Assembly (NCBI GenBank): GCA_026184775.1
Contig: JANCYW010000013.1
Location: forward strand, 124,001 to 188,000
Reading direction: 5' to 3'
Origin: Cyanidium caldarium
Lineage: Eukaryota; Rhodophyta; Bangiophyceae; Cyanidiales; Cyanidiaceae
Length of the DNA: 64,000 nt
Shown: positions 57,884-64,000 of the stretch, in pieces
Layout: each line of letters opens with the position of its first letter
Position numbering within the stretch: position 1 is the first letter of the stretch
Notes under the pieces: model-generated
Told to the model about the DNA's origin: nothing
Databases searched by the model: none
What the model saw: only the letters and a program-made list of their open reading frames with translations
Position numbers and translations under genes: made by a program

Positions 57884-58084
57884 CAGAGGCGAGAAGGGGC
57901 GTCGAGCGCGTCGTGCTCTGAAAGAGCGAAGACAGGGAATGGAGGGTGCCTTATTGATTGGGCGTGGCCGAGCGGGGATTTGAATTGGGCCAGCGGGCGG
58001 CGCCTCCACCAGGGGACCCTTGGGTGCGTGGCCGGGGTGCTCGGAAAGAGAGCTCCGTGTGGATCAAGGGTTTCGGCAAGCACC

Positions 58085-60634
58085 ATGTCGTCTTCCGCAG
58101 AGGAACAAGTGGTGCGCAGCTTGGATTTTGGTGGGGAGCGAGTGGAGAGCACGGCGGGGCAACCGACGCCCGCGGCAAACGTGCGAGAGGATGGCCAACG
58201 GACGCCGCCGACGAAGGCGACTCCGGATGGTCAGGCGACGCCCGCCACGCAGGCCAGGCCGCCGATGACGCCCAACTCGCCCGCACCGATCCGGGTGATG
58301 CTGCGGGTGCGGCCGTTCACCGCCGAGGAGATGGGCGAGCTGCAGACGAAGGGGTCGGCGGCGCCTGAGGACGCCGAGCGGCGCGATCCACTCCTGGACG
58401 CGCGTATATCCTCCATCACCGCCCTAGACGACACCTCGATCACCTTGCGGGCGACGCAAGCGCCGCTGTATGCTACGGTGGAACGCGAAACGAGCGCCGC
58501 CACCTTTACCTTCGAGAGGGTGTATGCATCGGTGTCGCAGCGCGCGCTGTTTCGCTACACGACTTGGCCGCTATTGCGACGGCTGTTTGTCGGACGCAGC
58601 GCGTTGGTGTTCGCCTATGGGGCCACTGGCGCCGGCAAGACTTACACCGTGCACGGCACGCGGCGCGAGCCCGGCTTGGCGCGACAGGCGCTGCAGTGCA
58701 TTTTGGAGGCGGTGGGGGCGGCGCCGGGCAGCCACGGCTTACATCCGCTGAACGATGAGGACCGGCGGCTTTTGGACGACAAGCTCGCCCTGTCCAAACT
58801 GTTGCGCCATACCGAGACCGTAGACGGCAGCAGCGCCCCCGACATCGGTGCGACTATGGTGGCGGCTTCGGATGTCACCGACCTCTTCGGCGCATCCCCG
58901 GTGCATTCCGCCAAACTGCCGGTGACGTTTTCAGTGGCGCTATCGGCGACGGAAGTGTACAACGAGCAGGTGTTCGACCTGCTGACGGCACCGCCGGCCG
59001 ACCAGATGCGACCGCTGGCCAAGGGCACGGCGGCGTCGCGGCCCGTGCGGGTGCGCTGCCCGTTGCGGCTGCGCGAGCAGGGCCGCCACGGCACGCAGGT
59101 GGAGGTGACGCCCACGCCTATCGCCTCCGTGGCCGATGCCGAGGCGCTGTTCCGCCTGGCCAGCGCCAATCGCACCGTCGGCCCGACGCTGCACAACCGC
59201 GTCTCGTCGCGCTCGCACGGCATGGTGACCATTCACCTCTGCCGATACGAGCGGCGTCGGCCGGACGCGACAGCGGACGCTGGCGAAAAAGTCGACGCTT
59301 CGGGGTGCGTGCGGGTGTGGCAGAGTCAGTTGACGCTGGTGGATTTGGCCGGCGCCGAGCGCATCCCGCCCGATATGCCGCCGGCGCGGGTGCGCGAGGC
59401 CGCCCAGATCAACTCATCGCTCATGCACCTCGGTCACTGCTTGCAGGTGCTGCGGCGCAATCAGCGCGGACGCGGGCGCAAGACGGAGGCGAGCGGCGGC
59501 GGGGTGGCGTTCCGGCCGGAGCTGGTGCCGTTTCGCCAGAGCCGGCTGACGCGCCTCTTCCAGACGTGCTTGGAGTCGGGCGCTGCGGTCATGATTGCCT
59601 GCATCTCACCGCACCGCACCGATGCCAACGAATCGATTCACGCGTTGCGATGCGCGGCCGTCGCCGGGCAGGTGCGGCTGGAGCGCCGCGCCCGCCGGCC
59701 GCTGGCGGAATTGCAAGTGGCGACCGCGTGTACGCCTGCCGCTGCGCCTCGATCGGCGACTCAGAGGCGAGAGCGGACGGGAGCGACTGCAGAGACGGTC
59801 AAGAAGGCGCTCGCGCCGCCGCCGCCCAAACGGCAGCGGGAGACGGACGTTTCCGAGGTGCTCGAGAGCTGCATTCGCGCCGAGTGCGCCGCGGAGATGG
59901 AGCAGGCGCTGCAGCGGATACGGGAGGAGTACGAGGCACGCATCGCCGCCATGGAGACGGAGATGGAGTCGCTCAACGAGCAACGCATCGGGATTCTCAC
60001 CGACACCGCGCGGAAGAACGCCCACGAGATGCGGTCGGCACTGGCGGACGCGCACGCCACGATTGAAACGTTGCTGGAGGAGAAGGCGCTCTGTGAAGAA
60101 CGCATCGGCGTCCTCACCGACACCGCACGCAAGCACACCGATGAGCGTCAATCGGCGTTGGCAGACGCGCACGCCACCATCGAGAAACTGCAACAGGAGA
60201 ACCGACGGTTGCACGAACGCAACCAGGAACTGGTGCGCGAGGTGGCGCTGCTGGGCGAGCGCCTGGCGCACCGAGAATCGGGTGGCGGGAGAGCGGTGCC
60301 CATGGCCGTGGCCATGATGATGCAGATGCAGGCCATGCCCGCCCCGTCCGCCCCGCCGTACGAAGACAACTCAGCACTGGAATCCGGTCGGCCATCACAG
60401 GAGACAGGAGAGGCGTCGCGGCCGACCCAACGCAATCGTAAGCGTCGCGCCGCACCTGCAAACGTGCGGGAGGGAGAGAGGCAGGAGCGGCGACCGCCGC
60501 CGATCCCTCCGCATTCTGCCTCAGACGACACTGCACACCCGACGCACCGACAGCCCGAAGCACAGACGCATTCGCGCAGCATCCACAAACGCCGCAGTCG
60601 ACGCTTGGCTGCTCAGCCATCGCAGTCGAAGTAA
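58085..60634 (+). CDS. Kinesin motor protein, kinesin-6-like
   Basis: An 849-residue N-terminal kinesin. Seen: PIRVMLRVRPFTAEEMGELQ; the P-loop GATGAGKTYTVHG at residues 179-186 onward; ATEVYNEQVFDLL; switch I NRVSSRSHGMVTIHL; switch II LVDLAGAERI; and INSSLMHLGHCLQVLRRNQ. The last, with an extended loop before VPFRQSRLTRLFQ, is closest to kinesin-6 (KIF20/KIF23). The long insert near residues 215-290, between the P-loop and switch I, fits kinesin-6 too. A coiled coil with an internal duplication follows (about 630-720), then a basic tail. Kinesin-6 motors act in the central spindle and cytokinesis. The subfamily call is tentative. Confidence 0.82.
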   Translation: MSSSAEEQVVRSLDFGGERVESTAGQPTPAANVREDGQRTPPTKATPDGQATPATQARPPMTPNSPAPIRVMLRVRPFTAEEMGELQTKGSAAPEDAERRDPLLDARISSITALDDTSITLRATQAPLYATVERETSAATFTFERVYASVSQRALFRYTTWPLLRRLFVGRSALVFAYGATGAGKTYTVHGTRREPGLARQALQCILEAVGAAPGSHGLHPLNDEDRRLLDDKLALSKLLRHTETVDGSSAPDIGATMVAASDVTDLFGASPVHSAKLPVTFSVALSATEVYNEQVFDLLTAPPADQMRPLAKGTAASRPVRVRCPLRLREQGRHGTQVEVTPTPIASVADAEALFRLASANRTVGPTLHNRVSSRSHGMVTIHLCRYERRRPDATADAGEKVDASGCVRVWQSQLTLVDLAGAERIPPDMPPARVREAAQINSSLMHLGHCLQVLRRNQRGRGRKTEASGGGVAFRPELVPFRQSRLTRLFQTCLESGAAVMIACISPHRTDANESIHALRCAAVAGQVRLERRARRPLAELQVATACTPAAAPRSATQRRERTGATAETVKKALAPPPPKRQRETDVSEVLESCIRAECAAEMEQALQRIREEYEARIAAMETEMESLNEQRIGILTDTARKNAHEMRSALADAHATIETLLEEKALCEERIGVLTDTARKHTDERQSALADAHATIEKLQQENRRLHERNQELVREVALLGERLAHRESGGGRAVPMAVAMMMQMQAMPAPSAPPYEDNSALESGRPSQETGEASRPTQRNRKRRAAPANVREGERQERRPPPIPPHSASDDTAHPTHRQPEAQTHSRSIHKRRSRRLAAQPSQSK
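59984..60217 (+). repeat. Two tandem copies of a 117-bp unit in the kinesin stalk
   Basis: The unit starting at 59984 (protein RIGILTDTARK) recurs at 60101 (RIGVLTDTARK), exactly 117 bp or 39 codons later. Both copies contain SALADAHATIE. Differences between copies are mainly synonymous or conservative, so the duplication is fairly recent and in frame. Confidence 0.9.
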
Positions 60635-60746
60635 ACCGATGCACCGGAGGGCGCCGCTTCTCCGTCGTCTCGCGCCGTGTCCCGCGACCGAACGCTCGGC
60701 GGGGCGGCATCGAACGCGTCCGCCGCGGCGGTGTTCTCGCCACCCC

Positions 60747-63700
60747 ATGGCGCTCACGTCGAAGGTGGATCATGGGGAACGGGATGAGGATGAACCGTCG
60801 TGGAAGGTATTACAGGAGTTGCGGGAATATGTGGCACCGCACGTAGCGTCGTTTAACGATGCAGTGACCGATGGTTTGCGACGAGCACTGCACGAGCTGA
60901 CGCCCACCTGTCTGGAATGCGGATCCACCGCCACCACGACCAGTGACAACGCAAAGGCAGCGCGTCGTCTCGAGCTGTGGTGGGAGGATGTGCGACTGGC
61001 CCTGCCAGACCCCTCCGCTCCCTTCTCATCGCCGGAGACTGCACGAGTCGTCGGCGACGATCGCCCGCTGCTGCCGCACGGGTGTCGGCTGTTGCATCGC
61101 ACATACAGTGCCGAGTTGCGCGGTGTGTTGTGTTGGCGAAGTACGCGCCTAGACACCGCTGCTACCCCATTGCCCGCTTCCCGCGCCGCTCCCATTCTGA
61201 GCGGAGAGGTGTATCGCAGCGCGCGGTCGCTGGGCGCTGTGCCGGTGATGGTGGGTTCGCGGGCATGCGCCCTCCACGGCAGACACCCGGCGGAACTCGT
61301 CTCCCTGGGCGAGGAAGAGTGGGAGACCGGCGGGTACTTTATCGTCAACGGGGTGGAGCGGGTGATTCGCCTGTTGGTGCTCCCGCGCGCCAACCACCCG
61401 ATGGCGCTGCAGCGAGACGCCTTCGCCGGACGCGGTGAACAGTTCAGCCGGTACGCCGTCCACCTGCGGTGTCAGCGCCCGGACCAAGTTCGCTCGGTAA
61501 CCCACACGCTGCATTATCTGCACGATGGCACGGTGCGACTGCGTCTCCGCATCCGCCGGCAGGAGTTTTACGTGCCCGCGCTGGGCATCGTGCGCGCGTT
61601 GGTGCCCTGGACCGACCACCAGATCGGTGAGTGGATGCTGGGCGACAACGGCATCCGGTGGGAGACGTCGTCCGAACGCCATTTCGTGCAGCAAAGCGTT
61701 TTGGCCATGCTGCGCGACGCCGACCTCTTGTATGCCACCGCCGACGCCGACGATCGCGCTCCGGAGGCGACTGCAGCGCTGCTGGGCCATCGCTTTCGGG
61801 TCGTCCTGGAAGACCGCGTGCCGCCCAGCGCTAGCGACGCGGAGATGGGCACCTATCTCATACGGCACCATGTGTTGCCGCATTTGGAGCGCCGGGCACC
61901 CAAGGCCGAACTGCTGTTGTACATGGCCCGCAAGCTGTTGGCGCTGGTGTGCGGTCGCCTGCGCCCGGACAATCCCGATTCCATCGCGCATCAGCAGGTG
62001 CTGTTGCCCGGCCATTTGTGGCTGGCCTATCTGCAGGAGCGCCTGGAGGAGGCGCTGACCTGGGTGCGGCTGACAGTGCAACGGCAGCTGGCCGCCCATC
62101 AGCGCACACCGTCCAGTCTGGACGACCCCGATTTCATCAACGATTGCATCAGCCGCGCCGGCGTCGCCGCGCGCGTCGGCGACCGCCTGCACTACCTGCT
62201 GGCCACCGGCAACTTGTCCGCCCGCTCGCAGTTGGAACTGATGCAATCCAGCGGCCTCAGCGTGGCCGCCGAGCGCACCAACGTTCTCCGCTTCCTGTCG
62301 CATTTTCGCTGCGTACATCGCGGACAGTACTTTGCAACGTCGCGTTCCACCGACGTGCGCCGGCTGCTGCCCGAATCGTGGGGATTTCTGTGCCCGGTGC
62401 ACACGCCCGACGGCGCACCGTGCGGGCTGCTGAATCACCTGGCGGCGCCGTGCCGCGTGGAGGCCAGCGTGGAGCGGGCGCTGAGCGGCGCGGCGCTGTT
62501 GCGGCAACGACTGCGCACCGTGGAGGGCGTGTACCCGGCGGCGGCCGACGACCTTTTCACCATGCGCCCGCCCGACGGCACCGTGCCGGTGCTGCTCGAC
62601 GGAGCGGTGTGCGGCTACTGCACCGACCCACACCGGCTGGTGACCGCGCTGCGCCAACACAAGCGGCAGCACCGGCTGTGGTGTGAAGTGGCCTACGCCG
62701 GCCAGCGCCGCGGCGATGCCACCGTGTGGATATTTAGTGGTGTGGCGCGGCTGCTGCGGCCAGTGCGCCATCTGGCGTCCGGGCGTATCGAATACATCGG
62801 CACGTACGAACAGCTGCATTTGCGCATCGGGAATCATGCGGACGCGGCAGCCGCAGCAGCCGGCGATGCCACACACGCCGAACTCGATGCCACGGCGACG
62901 TTGAGCGTGCTGGCGTCGCTCATCCCGTTCAGCGACATGAACCAATCGCCGCGCAACATGTATCAGTGTCAGATGGCCAAGCAGGCCATGGGCACGCCCG
63001 TGCACCATTTTGCCGGCCGATTCGACGCCAAGCTGTACCGACTGCTGACACCGCAGCGCCCGCTGGTGTGCAACGATACCGAGGCGCGGCTGCAACTGGG
63101 CGAGCGCTACGGCACCAGTTTCAATGCGGTGGTGGCGGTGATATCCTACACCGGCTACGATATGGAGGACGGCATGGTGATGAACCGGGCCAGCTTGGAT
63201 CGCGGGCTCGCCCACGGCGTGGTGTACAGCAGCCAGCTGGTGGATCTGGAGCAGCAACGGCATCGGGGCAGTACCGACACCGCTGCCGGCTTTGCATCGT
63301 TGCCGTCGGTGGGCGCGCGCCTGCACTCGGGCGACGTGCTGTATCGGGTGAACGGCCGTCGAGCACCACAACGATACACCGCATCGGAACCGGCATACGT
63401 GGATGCGGTGGCGCTGGCCGGGTCAGCACGCCGCGCCGTCATCCGCCTGCGCACACCGCGCCCGCCGGTCATCGGCGACAAGTTCGCCTCGCGCCACGGC
63501 CAGAAGGGCGTGCTGTCGGCGGTGTGGCCGGCGGAGGACATGCCCTTCGCAGAATCGGGCATGGTGCCGGATATTGTGTTCAACCCGAACGGCTTCCCGT
63601 CGCGCATGACCATCGGCATGATGGTGGAGGCGATGGCTGGCAAGGCGTGTGCGGTGCACGGGCGCCCGCGCGCCGACGCCACCCCGTTTGGTCCTGCCAA

Positions 63701-64000
63701 ACGATCACCACAGCAGCGCCTATCGCCTGTCGACGATTTCGGGCGCGCGCTGCTGGCGGCCGGCTACGAGTACCACGGCACCGAGCGCCTGTACAGCGGC
63801 TACTCCGGCGAGCCGTTCCCGGTGCGCATCTTCACCGGGGTGATCGCCTGGCAGCGGCTGCGACATCACGTCGCCGACAAGTTTCAGGTGCGCGCACACG
63901 GACCGGTGAATCACACCTTTCGACAGCCGCTGAAAGGGCGCAAGCTGGGCGGCGCCATCCGCTTCGGCGAGATGGAACGCGATGCGGCGCTGGCCTGCGG
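60747..64000 (+). CDS. RPA2: DNA-directed RNA polymerase I second-largest subunit (RPA2/RPA135), 3'-truncated by the window edge
   Basis: At least 1084 residues in one open frame, running off the right edge. Seen: REYVAPHVASFNDAVTDGLR, near residue 27, the opening of RPA2 proteins; ETGGYFIVNGVERVIRLLVL, with the conserved protrusion/lobe sequence; GFLCPVHTPDGAPCGLLNHL in the fork; YTGYDMEDGMVMNRASLDRG; and GDKFASRHGQKGVLSAVWP with the catalytic-centre lysine/His. The missing C-terminus should carry the zinc-binding clamp. The N-terminal PHVxSFN wording and lack of the RPB2 and RPC2 signatures favour polymerase I, which makes rRNA. The ATG at 60747 lies 112 bp after the kinesin stop. Confidence 0.93.
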   Translation, partial: MALTSKVDHGERDEDEPSWKVLQELREYVAPHVASFNDAVTDGLRRALHELTPTCLECGSTATTTSDNAKAARRLELWWEDVRLALPDPSAPFSSPETARVVGDDRPLLPHGCRLLHRTYSAELRGVLCWRSTRLDTAATPLPASRAAPILSGEVYRSARSLGAVPVMVGSRACALHGRHPAELVSLGEEEWETGGYFIVNGVERVIRLLVLPRANHPMALQRDAFAGRGEQFSRYAVHLRCQRPDQVRSVTHTLHYLHDGTVRLRLRIRRQEFYVPALGIVRALVPWTDHQIGEWMLGDNGIRWETSSERHFVQQSVLAMLRDADLLYATADADDRAPEATAALLGHRFRVVLEDRVPPSASDAEMGTYLIRHHVLPHLERRAPKAELLLYMARKLLALVCGRLRPDNPDSIAHQQVLLPGHLWLAYLQERLEEALTWVRLTVQRQLAAHQRTPSSLDDPDFINDCISRAGVAARVGDRLHYLLATGNLSARSQLELMQSSGLSVAAERTNVLRFLSHFRCVHRGQYFATSRSTDVRRLLPESWGFLCPVHTPDGAPCGLLNHLAAPCRVEASVERALSGAALLRQRLRTVEGVYPAAADDLFTMRPPDGTVPVLLDGAVCGYCTDPHRLVTALRQHKRQHRLWCEVAYAGQRRGDATVWIFSGVARLLRPVRHLASGRIEYIGTYEQLHLRIGNHADAAAAAAGDATHAELDATATLSVLASLIPFSDMNQSPRNMYQCQMAKQAMGTPVHHFAGRFDAKLYRLLTPQRPLVCNDTEARLQLGERYGTSFNAVVAVISYTGYDMEDGMVMNRASLDRGLAHGVVYSSQLVDLEQQRHRGSTDTAAGFASLPSVGARLHSGDVLYRVNGRRAPQRYTASEPAYVDAVALAGSARRAVIRLRTPRPPVIGDKFASRHGQKGVLSAVWPAEDMPFAESGMVPDIVFNPNGFPSRMTIGMMVEAMAGKACAVHGRPRADATPFGPAKRSPQQRLSPVDDFGRALLAAGYEYHGTERLYSGYSGEPFPVRIFTGVIAWQRLRHHVADKFQVRAHGPVNHTFRQPLKGRKLGGAIRFGEMERDAALAC

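Noticed and set aside
57958-58030. Possible tRNA start (GCGTGGCCGAGCGGG resembles the D-arm region of tRNA-Ser/Leu)
   Set aside because: No matching acceptor stem, anticodon arm or T-loop follows within the expected distance.
61149-63371. Long antisense open frame opposite RPA2
   Set aside because: His/Gln/Arg-rich composition with no domain is typical of the reverse complement of GC-rich coding DNA. The same applies to the long antisense frames opposite the kinase-PP2C fusion and ORC1.

Overview
This window looks like nuclear DNA of a photosynthetic red alga, most likely a cyanidiophyte (Cyanidium/Cyanidioschyzon type). The case rests on gene content. It carries a plastid-targeted phycocyanobilin:ferredoxin oxidoreductase (PcyA), a twin-arginine thylakoid-lumen FKBP and a plastid-type alanyl-tRNA synthetase. 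Alongside these are purely eukaryotic genes: ORC1, CTF4, FEN1, a kinesin, the RPN5 proteasome lid subunit, UTP21, POP4 (RNase P/MRP), TOM22, a p24 cargo protein and the RNA polymerase I second-largest subunit. I count 42 protein genes in 64 kb. All read as single uninterrupted frames with no visible introns, and the DNA is strongly GC-rich with G/C-ending codons. This is the compact, almost intron-free style known for cyanidiophytes. The species assignment is inference.

Layout. 0-8.4 kb: the 3' part of a bacterial-type UvrB, a class II-like deacetylase, an orphan nuclear-looking protein, an R2R3-type MYB, a GT34-like glycosyltransferase and an Mpv17/PMP22 membrane protein. 8.8-18 kb: DRG1, a fungal/archaeal-type aspartate-semialdehyde dehydrogenase, a helical-repeat (PPR-like) protein, a HIT protein, ribosomal P2, a CLEC16A-like protein and TOM22. 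18.4-29.2 kb: a DUF3128 protein, a kinase-PP2C fusion with an atypical kinase half, plastid AlaRS, PcyA, uS19 (RPS15), a TKL-like kinase and FEN1. 29.3-46.5 kb: UTP21, an AAAP transporter, several small or coiled-coil genes, a SAP30-like protein, a p24 protein, CTF4, MsrA, a SANT protein and POP4. 46.9-48.1 kb: a convergent pair, QueD and QueF. 48.4-64 kb: RPN5, a trypsin-fold protein with Cys at the nucleophile position, a geranylgeranyl-reductase-family flavoprotein, the lumenal FKBP, ORC1, a small membrane protein, a GNAT acetyltransferase, a kinesin with a duplicated stalk segment, and RNA polymerase I RPA2, which runs off the right edge.

Most interesting. Two enzymes of de novo 7-deazaguanine (preQ1/queuosine) synthesis, QueD and QueF, lie tail to tail about 120 bp apart in a eukaryotic nuclear context. 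QueF has a presequence that looks organelle-targeting. Eukaryotes are generally described as salvaging queuine rather than making it, so this suggests a transferred or retained bacterial pathway. UvrB is a second bacterial-type function in the same stretch. Other points are the pseudokinase-like/PP2C fusion, the Cys-nucleophile trypsin fold, the fungal-type ASADH in a plastid-bearing organism, and a 71-codon coiled-coil gene resembling BRK1/HSPC300.

I saw no tRNA, rRNA, CRISPR array, transposon or viral remnant by eye. Covariance-model and repeat searches could not be run.
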